Source: Byssothecium circinans
Taxonomy: Eukaryota; Ascomycota; Dothideomycetes; Pleosporales; Massarinaceae
Assembly (NCBI GenBank): GCA_010015675.1
Contig: ML977016.1
Span: 382,839 to 426,681 of the forward strand
DNA: 43,843 nt
Direction: 5' to 3'
Shown here: piece after piece, positions 1 through 11,096 of the stretch
Position numbering within the stretch: the stretch's first letter is position 1
Layout of the letters: the number at the start of each line of letters is the position of its first letter
The notes under the pieces: model-generated
Told to the model about the DNA's origin: nothing
What the model saw: the letters and a program-made list of their open reading frames with translations, nothing else
Database searches by the model: none
Translations under genes and position numbers: made by a program

Positions 1-219
1 CAACTTGAGGCTCTTAAGCCTCAACAGCCACGAAAGAAAGTTCGCATAGACCCAAATCAACGCTTTGCAGACGTGGATACAATCATGATAGCAGTGCAGG
101 CATCTGCTCTTCTACAAGAACAAAACAGTAGTAATACTAGAGAAAAAGAAGCAGAGAGAGTTGCAGCTGAAACAGCAGCAAAAACTCTGCAATCTATGTG
201 TATAGAGTGGCAATTGTAA
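1..219 (+). CDS. C-terminal tail of a pogo/Fot1-type transposase (partial, cut by window edge)
   Basis: An open frame enters at base 1 and runs 72 codons to TAA at 217-219. The peptide has a basic segment (PRKKVRIDPNQRFADVDTI) followed by an Ala/Glu/Gln-rich helical tail. That pattern is characteristic of the end of DDE transposases of the pogo/Fot1 group in Dothideomycetes; this assignment is from memory of the family, not from a search. No start or catalytic core lies in the window. Unlike the element at the right end, this stretch has no nonsense codons and keeps normal CA and TG dinucleotides, so it does not look RIP-mutated. No clear terminal inverted repeat is visible in the ~100 bp after the stop, although the heptamer tgatcag occurs twice around 270-292. 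It could also be a domesticated transposase. Confidence 0.6.
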   Translation, partial: QLEALKPQQPRKKVRIDPNQRFADVDTIMIAVQASALLQEQNSSNTREKEAERVAAETAAKTLQSMCIEWQL

Positions 220-816
220 CTAGGTTGATTGAAATAATCACGATTTCTCTGAGGGGTGCGCGTTTTGGCAAGTGATCAGCATCCCTGGGTGATCAGGAAC
301 CCTGTACGCTAGCTTATGGGGAGAAGCCATCAAAGTCATTCTATTTAAAGACGAAGGCGAGAACAGAATGGCTGGGCTGTATGGCAGAGTATCGCGAGTT
401 GGTTGTCTGTGCTGCCTTTGCTGACCGCTCATACTGTGTGACAGCACTTCCCTCTCCGTCAACTATAGATTTGCCAGGTATGCGTAATTGCCCATGATTT
501 CGCGTTGCCAAGGAGATCCCTAGCGTGATGCTACTGTCCCCCGCAACGATTGATTGCGGGATACCACTTTCCACTGTCTTCCGTCCCATCATTCTCTTGG
601 CCCCTATTCATGCAGTCGCTTTTTTGTTTTCGTTGAAGCAGATGGCCGCTTTGCATTCCACGCATCCATGTCAACAAACATTGAGCCTATCACCGGTCGT
701 GGAAACCTGCCAGCCTGAGGCAACAATACCCCATCTTCCATTGCCATTACCCTCAGGCTTGACGATCGAATGAGCACAGCAGAGCACGCTGATCCTGTGC
801 AATTCATCACGACACC
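220..816. other. Intergenic, no gene recognised
   Basis: Only short, mutually overlapping frames are present on both strands (for example around 341-592 minus and 525-773 plus), without domain-like composition or splice-site support. The 5' leader and promoter of the DUF6604 gene must lie here; I see no decisive element. Confidence 0.6.
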
Positions 817-3509
817 ATGCTTCCAAAGAACTTGCTCAGCAGCTACCAGCAGTACAAGAACGATACAGAGTAAGCCTGCCTCTAGTAGTAGTGTAGTACT
901 TCACCCGGCCCAAACTGTTGAAAGCGTTGCGAGACCTTTCACATAGGCCTGCACGATACTCGTTGTACCTACGATACTAATTAGTCAAAGCACCGTTGCC
1001 TCATGGCTCGCGACAATAGCGAAGCGACTAGGCTATGCTTCTGAGGACGAACCTAAGTCGGTGTCGAAAAGCGCTAAGAGGAAAGCTAAAGCAAAAGCAA
1101 AAGCTGGGAAGGGTCCACCTGTTCCTCAGTCATCGCAAGCCTCTTCTTCAACAGGCCGGAACCCGTATACAGTTGCCATCATAGATTTCACAGCCTTGGC
1201 TGACTTCGTTGCTGCACAAGATGCACCACCTGTCCAAGTGCCCGTCCGATTTGGGGCTCTTCTCGACCGAGCGATCGCGACACGGTAAGTAAAGCTTACA
1301 GTGAAACACGTTGGAATATTTGTACTGGCTTTCTACCCACAGGCAATGGTACTCCAAGAGTATATCTCCTCACCTTCCCAACGACGAAGAAAAACTACAA
1401 TCCGATGACCGCCACATGTTCTTCCTTGCTGTACTCAAGAAGGTTCGAGACATCCTCGCCCCACGCTACGCGAAGGCCTACAAGCCACAACAGAAGGCTC
1501 TAGAAACCGAAGCTGAGTTCAACCACCTCTTCGACAATCTAGAGCTCGAAGAGCCGTCCGAGAAGTTCCAGCAAGCACCCGACATCATCAACACGCCTCT
1601 TGATCCTATCGATATGGAAACAAAATATAAGGCTGAACGGGAAGCCAGCTTGGAAGATGATTTCATGGCATTCTCCATGATGCTTCGTGACTTGCACGAT
1701 ATCCGCGTGGAGGTCAAAAGAACCTGGGAAGGCTTCAAGCAAGGCATAGTGGACTTGGTCCCTGCTTCACTGGCGACAAACACCGCAGTAGATCTCGCGC
1801 GCTCATTGGAAGATGATTCCCCAGAGCAGTTCGAAAAGCATGGAGGCACTCACAAAATGCTACCCATTATCTACCACTCTCAATACCTCGATCCCAGCAT
1901 GACAGAGCCTTTCAAAGAACGGCCTGGTGATGACTTCAACTTCCAAGTCTACGATGCAGCAGACCATATCTTCTTTCCAGCTTATTAGCTTCTCAACGCT
2001 TTTTGCGATGTCATTAAGCCCAAGCATATCCCGGATATGAAACCGGGTTACTATGGCCACTACAATCCGTCCAGTGACCGCTCCAAAAAGTCAAATCGAG
2101 ATAAGCATCAAGAAGATAAGATCCTTCTCCTTGGGATCTTGCCGGATTTCTTCGCTTTCAACCTGACTTCGCAATCTATGCCCGCTAAAGACGAACTCAC
2201 TCGCGGCCTAAACATCGTCTTCCAAACGGAAAACGTTCCGCTCTGGGTCGCATTTGCAGCGACTGTCTTCCTTGACATCCACCACATCTTACGCGAGCAA
2301 GTGGAAGACGGTTTCAGCAAGCTGATGGATTCAGTCGCCGTGGCGAAATCCAATATAGAGGACAATCTCGACTTCCAAGTCAACCTCCGTATCAACGCAT
2401 GGCCACAGCAAAACGACAAGATGGTGCGATACTTCCTTTCTGAGATAAAGACGTACATCGAGGATGACCAGCAACGCACGATGGCGCCGCGATTGGGTCG
2501 TATCGTCCCCGAACCGCATCACCTCCTGCGTATGCACCCATGGTCATGTGGCCTGTGGAAAGACTACGTCCAACTCAAACACCGTGAAATCGGTGTCACC
2601 TTCGTCAACGCTTGGGGATCAGTACAACACTGCGCTCACCTGTACAATGCCTTGCGAAACGAGAAGCTCCTCACCAAAGCATGGCACGACATGGATATCA
2701 TGCTTGCGATTCAAGGCAACGAAGCCTTCTTCACGGGTAATCCACCTCACGAACCAGAAGACTACCTTAAGCAAGACCTCTTTGCGCTCGGAGCGTCAGC
2801 TTCGAACTTCTTGACAAACGCGCGCGTAAAGAAGAACAAGAAGCAATTGACTGCTTCCAAGCGTGGACCCAAGGCTTTGAAAGGCCTTGCACCAGTACTA
2901 GAAACGTTCAGAGATCGTTTTCTAGAAAGTAGCCCTCGAGTTGACATACGTACTGAAGACATTGAGCGCATTCTTGAGAAGAGTGCGTGTGGCCTCGAAC
3001 AAGAAGATGGACCTTTCCTCGCAAACCTGGTTAAAGGCGCCGACACCTCCAAAAACAAAAATCGCTCATCGGCTCCAAAGAAATTATCCGTTCCACGCCT
3101 TGTCGCCCTCCTTCGAGCACTCAGTCAAGCCGAAATGCTCGAAATATCGTATCCGTACCTCACACTCCACCTGTCTTGCTGGCGCCTACTCCGCGCTATC
3201 AAGGAAGTGTGCAGCGAGAAACTCATCAGCATATACGGACCCGAGTACATTGATAAGGAAAACCAGCTACCGTTTCTAGTGAGCTACACCTTTGCCGCGG
3301 CGGTCAATGCGAAGCAGTTTGCAGATATTCTGAAGATGAAGAGAACGGACATTGTTACGAATGAGTTGTTGGAGATGACTGCGGTTGTTATGGAGAGGAT
3401 GCTAGAGACGGGGGGTGGGGCGATTGTGGGGCAGATATTGAGGGAGAAGTTGGGGATGGGGGTTGAGTTCGAAGCTGATGGTGAGGACGCGCCAGTTGTT
3501 CAGACCTGA
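817..3509 (+). CDS. DUF6604-domain protein, reading frame interrupted by an in-frame TAG
   Basis: Function is unknown; DUF6604 is a fungal domain found at the N-terminus of large uncharacterised proteins. The model has exons 817-869, 985-1284 and 1343-3509 (introns with GTAAGC and GTAAGT donors). It begins MLPKNLLSSYQQYKNDT and continues with VASWLATIAKRLGY, which fits the family's start. A Lys/Ala-rich linker follows, then a mostly helical ~700-residue body. At 1986-1988 codon 333 is TAG. The same frame then runs on without a shift for 506 codons to TGA at 3507-3509, and the residues on both sides of the stop read as continuous protein. As it stands only a 332-residue product, or a separate product starting at 2037, could be made. 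Excision of 1947-1988 as a 42-nt intron (donor GTCTAC, acceptor TTATTAG) would keep frame, but its donor is poor. Acceptor 990 instead of 984 for intron 1 is also in frame. A recent nonsense mutation is my preferred reading. Confidence 0.75.
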
Positions 3510-3600
3510 GAATTCGCATTTCAAAGAATTAAATATCATATATATCATATCGTGAGCCTATATTCGTAAATGAAACATTGGAAACTGTGGAACCACTGTA

Positions 3601-4892
3601 CTAATACGTATAGCACAGCCTCCCACCCACGGTGTTCAGTAACTCCTTCAGCGTAGCATCACCTGCCAACTTGCCTATGTTGATCTTAAAATCCAAGGTG
3701 ACATTCGTGCCTCCGTAGTCAAACGGTACGACAGGTCCACCGACTTGGTTCAGACGCGTTTTGAGGTCCTTTTGTTGCCACATCCAAAGGATGTGGTCGA
3801 GATTCCCGTGGTGGAGGTAAAAGAGGGGATCTATTGGGGAATTAGAATGCATTCGAATAAGAGATGGAAAGACAGCAGAAGAACATACCACCCGGGCTTT
3901 GATTCGGGTTCCCAATCGTCCCCAAAACGCCCCCAATACCAAAGTGCCCACTCCCATGAATGTTAGGCTGATCGAAAGTCGGCACATTCTCAATAGCTCT
4001 GGCGAAGCTCGTATAGTCTTTCTGCGCCAGTACATGGTTCACCAACTTCGGGTCTGCAAACGTATTCATGATCCAGGGGATGAAGTCACGGCGCAGACAG
4101 CCTGGGGACGGGTAATTGACAGTGAAGGCTGACGGAACGAAAGGACCATCTTTGACACAGCCACCACCTGTGTTGCCGGTGATGTTGAGCGGGTTTTGCT
4201 CGGGGGTGGGTTGAATGTAGTTGCCGTTGCCGCCGAAGCCAGTCTTTGAGTCGAAGACGGCGGGGGTGTAGACTTTGGTTGAGGAGGGGTTTGCGGGTTG
4301 CGCGTCGATAGACCAGTCCCAATAGCTGGTTGCGGGGTCAGTGAAAGAGTCATGAGGGGTTCTGGGTGGTATTGGATGGACGTACGGTTGGCCTCCGGTC
4401 CAGCCACATTCATCTCTCAGTGACTTTTCGTAGGTGGCGACGAAGTATCGGTGCCACAGTATGAAGTGACCCTAAATATATCAACCGCTGTGCCTTTGAT
4501 ATGCGTGTCGGGGATATCACTTACGACCCAATGAATATTAGGAGTCTGCTCACTATGCACCGCTTGAAGATCATCATATCGATTAACAGTCCCCTGGATC
4601 CCACTCTTCGCCTTCTTAGTAGTCAAACACAGCACAGCTTTGATATACTGGGTCCTCTGTGTGGTCGACAATTGTCTCCTAAACGGCGATCAGCCCCACC
4701 TTCCCGATCTCATGAAAGAAAGTTTAACAGTGGTGGGGATATGTCTCACCACTCAAGCCTCTTTGGCGGGTTCTTGCATGAAGATATGCTCCCTGCTACC
4801 GACTCCTCGGTATCATGTTGTGGCCTAGCTACAGCACCACAAAGCATCACCGCCACGCAACCACCAAGCGACAATATACTTGAAAACCGCAT
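3601..4892 (-). CDS. Secreted tyrosinase (type-3 copper protein)
   Basis: Likely an o-diphenol-forming or -oxidising enzyme acting outside the cell or in the secretory path. Five exons on the minus strand (4892-4750, 4678-4525, 4471-4386, 4325-3889, 3830-3601) join to 349 codons. The start MRFSSILSLGG begins a hydrophobic signal peptide ending near GAVARPQ. CKNPPKRLEWR follows. The CuA site lies in AVHSEQTPNIH and GHFILWHRYF (about residues 87-109). ECGWTGGQPYWDW is formed exactly across the 4326-4385 intron. CuB is NIHGSGHF plus DPLFYLHHGNLDHILW, formed across the 3831-3888 intron. It ends in CYTY. All histidines expected for both coppers appear present. At 349 residues it resembles short secreted tyrosinases without the long C-terminal cap. 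No other pigment or secondary-metabolism gene is adjacent, so the substrate is unknown. Confidence 0.92.
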
Positions 4893-6425
4893 GCTGACGA
4901 TCTGTGGAGATTGCTCCAAAGTATGTGGGAATGACGGATCCGAAGCGGGAAGGAAGCTGAATGTAAGACGAACCGACACCTGAGGTCTGCCGCAGGGTCT
5001 TTATGAGCACTCGTGGCAATCAAGCTGCAGCCAAAGAATTGGACGCGTGTAAATGGCGTTAGAGACGGCACAGCAATAGGGAATTGGGAGCGAGGTTATC
5101 CCTCAATTGAACGATACCCAGGGTCAGGAAACATGGGTAGGCAACCCATGCGGGGCGTGAACCTAGAATCCATGGGGCGGAATAACCTCGTGTGGATGTG
5201 CGGTGGGACGAATAATGTTGTTCGTCCCCGCATTCTTTGCACTCGGCGACCTCTAGAGATCTAGCTCTGTACACATTAAGTGGCGAACTTCGCAGCAGCT
5301 GATCTAGCCTCCGTTCTGTGTGCTGCGTGCTGCGGCAAAAGATCGTGTCGTTACTTTTGGTTCGCTGTATGGGAATGTGTATTGCATGATTTTTCAAATA
5401 AGAGCCACTCATCGCTCGAGATGAGCTCGGTAAATTTGGAGGCTGCCCGCCAAAGCGTATTCGCATAATTTTACATCCTACACTGCAGGTTGTGATTAGT
5501 ATCACCTCGCTTCGACCTTTCCGAAGGATGAATTGGTACCAGATAGGTGGTTCGACAATTGTTGTGGCGTGAATGTCAAAAAAGGCTTTGACAAGGCTGC
5601 CTTTCGTAACCGTGACGCCGGATGCCAAAGCGAGCAGGGATACTCTATCTAACTTCTTACACTGGTCATCTCGAGTCATGAACCTATGCAATATTTCGTC
5701 CCCAGAAACAGCCAAAAACTCTCAGACGCCTCTGGATCACAAAGCAAGAGAGTTCATCGTACATCGTTTCGTGGAATTGTCATCTGAGATCCACGGGCTG
5801 GAAAATCTGCAAACATGTGAAACCCCGTCATCGATCTCTCGGCTCCCCAGGATGCTGATGGAAAAGTAATTGGAGCATCTGCATCTGTATCCGCTCTGTT
5901 GGATGCACCCGTACAGCTGGGTACACGAGCCAGTATAACGCTGAGACTAGTTGGCACCCAATAACATATCTACAAGCTCTCTAAGCTACGCCAGTGTTTC
6001 TTTTCTATAACGCCTTTCCCTGGAGGTGGTTGATGAATATCTCAGTGATTTATGAAAAGTAGAGGTCCTGCCGCATTCAGCTGCGGGACGGGGATATGGC
6101 TCCAGGCCTTGGTATGCTGCGACGATCCCTGGCGCTGGGAGTGGACGAGGGAATGGAACACGGGGTGGAACGCTCGGCCTGTGCCGCCCGCACACGGATA
6201 AGATTAAGACTGGCAAAAAGGATTCTTGTAGGATTCTTGTAGGATTCTTGTATGTGTCTTGTTGGCTTTTGAACGTGCAGATGCATGACGAACATTGAAA
6301 CCTTGTTGCGACTCGATCTGGTGAACATGACAAGATGATAATCCATCGCCTCCCCCAGCTAGATCTCTTCTTCTAGTCTGCTCAAGGTTCTATTATTCTT
6401 CTGGACAAGCTTCAGTACAGGCTAG
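4893..6425. other. Intergenic, no gene recognised
   Basis: About 1.5 kb between the divergently transcribed tyrosinase and rhodopsin-domain genes, so both promoters should be here. A 218-codon minus-strand frame (5059-5715) has no recognisable domain or plausible composition and I treat it as chance. A short tandem repeat at 6219-6251 is listed separately. Confidence 0.55.
6219..6251. repeat. Three tandem copies of an 11-bp unit
   Basis: The unit aggattcttgt is repeated three times without mismatch at 6219-6229, 6230-6240 and 6241-6251, about 175 bp upstream of the rhodopsin-domain gene. It could be a simple microsatellite-like expansion; no function is evident. Confidence 0.9.
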
Positions 6426-8003
6426 ATGGCGTATCTTTCGACGGAAAACGGGTCTCGGCAACCTATGTTCTTAATCACGACTGGAGTTTTACTGCTGTTG
6501 TCAACGATTGCTGTGTCTCTTAGGTATGTCGCTTACCAAGTACCCACTTGTATCCTGGTCATGATCCATCCGTCAGTGGAAAGTCGCGCCGAAGAAGGCC
6601 GTGGTCGAGCTAAGGGAATCAGCGACAGGAGATGATGGACGACGCCATGACATCCAAGGCACACGCTGATCAACATTCAGGTTATTCTGTCGATTTTTCT
6701 ACATCAACCATGTCGGACTGGACGATTACTTCATGCTCATTGCCCTCGTTGTTACGATTGCCATGGGAATCATGGTATAAGTCCCACCCCAATTCACGAG
6801 TATCCTGACTGACTTTCACTTTCAACATCGCAGAATAGCTTCCACGTCAGTTGGGGCACAGGAAGAAAAGGCACAGATATAGCCGACGTCATTCCCCAAA
6901 TCATCGTCCCGACGCTGAAGCACTGGTACGCTTACCAGATGATATATCCATGGGCGCTCTTCTTCGTCAAGGCCAGTATCCTCGCGCTGTACCATCGCAT
7001 CTTCCAACAAACGCGGTTTCGCTGGTCGGTGTACTTTGTTACCGGCTTTGTGACTGTGTACACTATCGTTGTATTCTTCGTCAATGTGAGTTTGGAGGTC
7101 TTTTGTTAACCAGGACTTGTACGCTACAGATATCTGACTTCACCTCCAGGCCTTCGAATGCCGAAGTAACATTTCGCAAGCATGGTCGCCAACTTTCCCA
7201 GAAGGCTGCAATAACCTGAGCGCGACGTATTTCTCCACCGCATCGGTCAACATCTTAACCGACATCATGATCTTGCTCCTGCCCATCCGCGCATTTTCGT
7301 CACTAAACCTCCACCGACGGAAACGTTGTGAGTTAGAAGTCCTCTAACCCTCTAGTTTCTACCCACTGACCAGTGACCACTCCTCATCTCCAGTGGCACT
7401 CCTCGGCATCTTCATGGTCGGCGGCGTAGCTGTCTTGGCTTCTATCGTCCGCCTCTACGCGCTCTGGATCTACACAGTCTCCAAAGACGTCCCCTACGAT
7501 GCCATCTTCGTAAGTCTCCTTCCATATCACAACCCATTATCACCCATCAGTCACCATACCCGTTGCCCACCCCCCATCCCATCCTCTCACTCACTGACGC
7601 GACGACTCCCCAGATCCTCCTCCTCTCCCAAATCGAAGTAAACGTCGCCATAATCAGCGCCTCGGCACCAGCCCTCCGTCCTCTATTCAACAGATCCTTG
7701 TACTCCACTTATGGTCGGTCAACCGCATACGGAAATACGTATGGAAACAGTGGGGTGAGTTCGACTGGGCCGCACAGGTCCCGGGCGAAATCAAATGGCC
7801 GGATGGAATTGCATTCATTCTCTGCGAGTGCGAAGGGCATTGGGAGAAACGATAGTAATACGGGGATAGGGGGTACGAGTAATACGAGCGAGGAGTACAT
7901 TCTACAGGAGAGTGGGAATGGGGTTGGGGTTGGAGGTCGGGGTAGCCACGGCATGGGGATTACGAAGACAGTTGATGTTAGTGTGGATCGGGATGTTGTC
8001 TAG
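6426..8003 (+). CDS. Seven-TM fungal rhodopsin-domain (SAT4-type) integral membrane protein
   Basis: A 375-residue membrane protein of the fungal rhodopsin-like family (SAT4/Pth11-related). Six exons: 6426-6523, 6681-6774, 6834-7085, 7150-7327, 7394-7509, 7614-8003. Hydrophobic segments include FLITTGVLLLLSTIAV, YFMLIALVVTIAMGIM, IYPWALFFVKASILALY, WSVYFVTGFVTVYTIVVFF, ILTDIMILLLPI and LLGIFMVGGVAVLASIV, with a further one near VNVAIISASAPAL. Family-typical features seen are GLDDYFM after TM2, a Cys in the loop after TM4 (AFECR), and PEGCNN. The cytosolic C-terminus is long, Gly/Ser-rich and low complexity (GNGVGVGGRG). Members of the family are mostly uncharacterised; some related proteins act in surface sensing. 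A signalling role here is inference only. Confidence 0.9.
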
Positions 8004-8192
8004 GACGGATGGAGGAGTAGGTAGAATTGAAGAATATGGGAATTGAGTTTGAGGCTGGAGTGATGGGTTAAGCGCTGCGTGCGTCGATAATGTAGAGGGT
8101 GTTTTGAGCGTTACGAAGTGACTACTCTGCCGGTGAGGTCTGAGACAAGGTGGCTTTGGCGTGCTTGCGGCGTGTGCAGCATGTCTTATACT

Positions 8193-8269
8193 AGTGATGG
8201 GCAAAAGTTTGTAATTACTATTTTTATTACGACTAGTGGATAGTAATTACTATTGTTGTGCCCATCACT
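8193..8269. repeat. 77-bp inverted repeat with hAT-like ends (MITE candidate)
   Basis: The left arm starts agtgatgggcaaaa and ends gtaattacta (8193-8220). The right arm, read as reverse complement, starts agtgatgggcacaa and also ends gtaattacta (8269-8241). The two outer 12 bases are identical and the inner 10 bases are identical. The terminus resembles the CAGTGATGGGCA-type ends of hAT transposons (family knowledge). Near-identical flanks gtcttatact (8183-8192) and gtcttacact (8275-8284) are present but do not abut the right terminus, so an 8-bp target duplication is not clean. There is no coding capacity. Confidence 0.6.
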
Positions 8270-8431
8270 GGCAAGTCTTACACTCAACACTTTCAACTAC
8301 AGAGTTCGCATCCACGGTACTAGAAGCACAAATAAGTTATCGAGGGAACCGTTCATTATCAATATCTCAACCCTTTTTCTCCCAAATCATCACATATACC
8401 TTTACTCAGACCCCTCAACGAACCCCAACCC

Positions 8432-8704
8432 TCAGGCATTTTCCAAACTCTCCATATGATTTCTCCGATACAACTCACTAGTACAAGGGATCTCCAAAAA
8501 ATCGAGCATTCCATCCGCCCTCTTCAGCCCTCTGATATAATCGCCATAATGCCCGTAACACATCACATCGTCAGTCGACGAGACACACTCGTATACCCAC
8601 ATACAGTCATGACAAGCGCAAATGTGACCGAGTGTGAAGCGAAATAAAACAACTACACAGAAAGTAATGACTCGTGAATCAATGGGGCTCCTTGAGAAGG
8701 ACAT
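8432..8704 (-). CDS. Candidate small cysteine-rich ORF (weak)
   Basis: A 90-codon ATG-to-TGA frame. A short N-terminus is followed by a hydrophobic stretch (VITFCVVVLF) that could be a signal peptide. After it come CACHDC, a Cys in VYEC, MCYGHYGDY and EIPC, giving six cysteines. The size and Cys content would suit a small secreted protein, but I recognise no family, the hydrophobic core is interrupted by Arg, and chance ORFs of this length occur. It could equally be the remnant of a larger gene. Confidence 0.2.
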   Translation of the reverse strand: MSFSRSPIDSRVITFCVVVLFRFTLGHICACHDCMWVYECVSSTDDVMCYGHYGDYIRGLKRADGMLDFLEIPCTSELYRRNHMESLENA

Positions 8705-9341
8705 AGGGAGTGACCTGGTTCTAGAACGCGTGAGGCGGTGGGAAGATGGACTTGTTGGGAAGAGTGCCGAGACTCCATCAAGTATGACTATTATGCGATC
8801 ACGAGAGCCTTGTTTCCGAGAGCATCAAACTCGTAACGGTCCAATCTGCTTGGAATAAGCACTAGTGAACTGTGTTGAAGTCGTCTCCCAAGGTTGCAAC
8901 TCCTGCATGCGATTGAGTCCAGCCACACTATGCTATAACGAGTCAATCGAACATATCTGCGATGGTGGCCTTTGCATCTCAACTCTGCTTGGTAATGATG
9001 TCTATGATCTTACAATGCGGCATTATCGTTTCACATTGAATGCTAGTATTTTATCATGTACCGAATACCCGCGTCCCGAGCGGGTCCAGGTAGCAGCAAA
9101 TTAAAACTAGGTCTGTCTGAGACCTCCTTTGCCGTGGAAAAAAGAGACCTCCCCTACATATGAAAGCGAAAGCGATTGAAGCAAGAAGGGGTATTTAGCA
9201 TGGAGTGAGAAAAGAGGGGGGAAATGAATGCCATGCTGGTCAGCTGGAGCCTATCCCAGTCCGGGGAAATAAAGAGGTAAGAAAGCGGCCCGCCTGCGAA
9301 GCCCCAGGGAATTGGATGCTTGAAGTGAGTAAAAGAAGGAC

Positions 9342-11096
9342 TCATCGCCACAGATCAGCTCTCGAGGAGCGCTTTTGGTGTGAGGGCATCCAACTCGCTC
9401 GCGGTGGGCCTCCGAGACCGCTCAAAGAATGTGAGTGACCATGGCCAAATCCGCCAGACGGACTTAAATTCCCTGCACTTCGTGGACGCTCATTGTCGCT
9501 GGCACCAGCGGGTATAGCCAAGAAGCCACCAAAACCGTTCGGCACAACGACACTCCTCCTGGCATCGCCGCCCCACTGCGGACCAAGGCCCCTGTGCGCA
9601 CTATAGCTGCTCAACGGGCGACCGCCAGCCATTGAACCCCTCCTTCCAGAAGCATCAGCTGGCATAATTGAGGTGAAGATCCACTCGAGCTCATCTAGGC
9701 CTTTAGAGAAGACCTCGAGAGGCTGGCTAAACCCACGCGGAAGTGGCGCATCTGCGAATGGACGGACAGGTGGGGCAAGAGTGAGGGATTCGGGGAAGTC
9801 GGGGTCGCGGACGTAGAGTTGCCGGAGGGCGGGCAGTGAGCTGGACATTAGAGAATTGGTGAGATATTGGTAGTAGGATGTTGCTGGCGAGTACATTTGA
9901 TGGGTAGAATTTGAAATGACCTCGAAATTCAGCTTGCGAAGGCTGCGCGATGCCATAGGCGGAATTGGATCGATCGGAAGTGACGTCGATACGGTAGCGG
10001 TGTATTCCAAAGTTTGGAGGCTACTTGCGTGATGCAGTATGACATGTAACGATGCCACGGGTAGGCCAGAGCAATCCTTGATCTTCAACGTTTGTAGCGT
10101 GTCCCTGCAGATTGGGACAGATAGATATGAAGAGAGTCCTTCCGCAGTTACACCATGCATCTTGTTTAGCCTAAGCGTGTCCAGTGGCGGAAGGTCAGGC
10201 ACACCGGGTACAGAATGGAAGAAGCTATCGTTCAACCAAGGGATGCCAGAGAAGCTGACCTCGCTCAGCCAGGGGAGAGCGCCAAATACTCGCCTGAATA
10301 GGGTAGGCTCAACCTGTATGCTGTTAAACTCCACGATGCGCAGCTCTTGCCAGTATCCATGGAGCAGTGTCTCCAACGCCTGCTCACTGCCCTCGTTGTA
10401 TTTCATCTTCCGTATCCTTGGACACTTGGCTTGTAGCTCCTGCCGTAGCATGTGACATGTGGGGTCACCGGTGTAGAAGCCGTCTGGAAGATCGATGTAT
10501 TCGAGGTTCGGGCAAACCGAAACGGTGCGGGCGAGATCAGGCTTGCAGGACTCGCGGGTCATGTAGGGGATCTTGAGGAAGCGGACGCGGGACCCGACAT
10601 GTTGATTTTCGCGCACTGTACGGCACAGCTGTTGCAGACGTTTTGCGGGCGGATCCATGTCATCGCCAGGCTGCGTCTTCTTCCTGCGCTGCTCGGCGTA
10701 GATCTCCTCGAGCTCACAGTAGTGGACGGCGTCTATGCGGATGCTCTTGTAACTACCGACTGTCAATTCATGCCTTGTGCTCCGTCGAAGGCATACTCAC
10801 AGCAGTCCAGCGGCGACCGAATAGAACTGGCGCTTGGTGAGTGCGCAGTGGGCAAGGTCCCGCATATCGCAGGTCATGCAGCCATCGTGACCGGAGTCCT
10901 CGCTCGATTCGAGCGTCTCGTCGGCGGCGTGCGGGCACACATATTCGAATATGTGACGCAGGATATTTTCATCGAGGCGCTGCGTCTGGTCGGGGCCGTG
11001 GTAGGCGGGGAACTGGAAGTTGTGGTTGGGGACACGGAGGTCTTTGTTTTTCTTCGGACTCTTCGGTCGGCGGAATAACTTCATAAAGCCCATCAT
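9342..11096 (-). CDS. F-box/leucine-rich-repeat-like protein
   Basis: Probably a substrate-recruiting subunit of an SCF ubiquitin ligase, inferred from architecture. Two exons (11096-10801 and 10752-9342) give 568 residues. After a basic N-terminus (MKLFRRPKSPKKNK), the F-box-like region includes LDENILRHIFEYVCP, a CMTCDMRDLAHCALTKRQF segment and, across the intron, AAGLLYKSIRID. Irregular leucine-rich repeats follow (NLEYIDLPDG, LSEVSFSGIPWLND, LDTLRLNKMHG, LQTLKIKDCSG, SLQTLEYT, LRKLNFEV, LRQLYVRD). The C-terminal ~100 residues are Gly/Ser/Arg-rich and probably disordered (FGHGHSHSLSGLGG). The start is uncertain: ATGs at 11162, 11096, 11093 and 11084 are all in frame, and I chose 11096 because the sequence upstream reads like a 5' leader. 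The substrate is unknown. Confidence 0.85.

Larger units (their letters stand above)
8004..9341. other. Intergenic, inverted-repeat element and one weak ORF
   Basis: Between the rhodopsin-domain gene and the 3' end of the F-box gene. It contains the inverted repeat at 8193-8269 and a weak 90-codon cysteine-rich frame at 8432-8704 (both listed). Nothing else here is supported. Confidence 0.5.

Noticed and set aside
5059..5715. 218-codon open frame on the minus strand in the gap between tyrosinase and rhodopsin-domain genes
   Set aside because: No recognisable domain, no splice partners, and mixed low-information composition; long chance frames occur in ~50% GC DNA.
3601..8003. Possible secondary-metabolite cluster around the tyrosinase
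   Set aside because: No polyketide synthase, NRPS, terpene or tailoring enzymes or cluster regulator flank it; the neighbours are a DUF6604 protein and a rhodopsin-domain protein.
10452..11078. 208-codon plus-strand frame within the F-box gene region
   Set aside because: It overlaps a supported minus-strand gene including its intron, and has no domain features.
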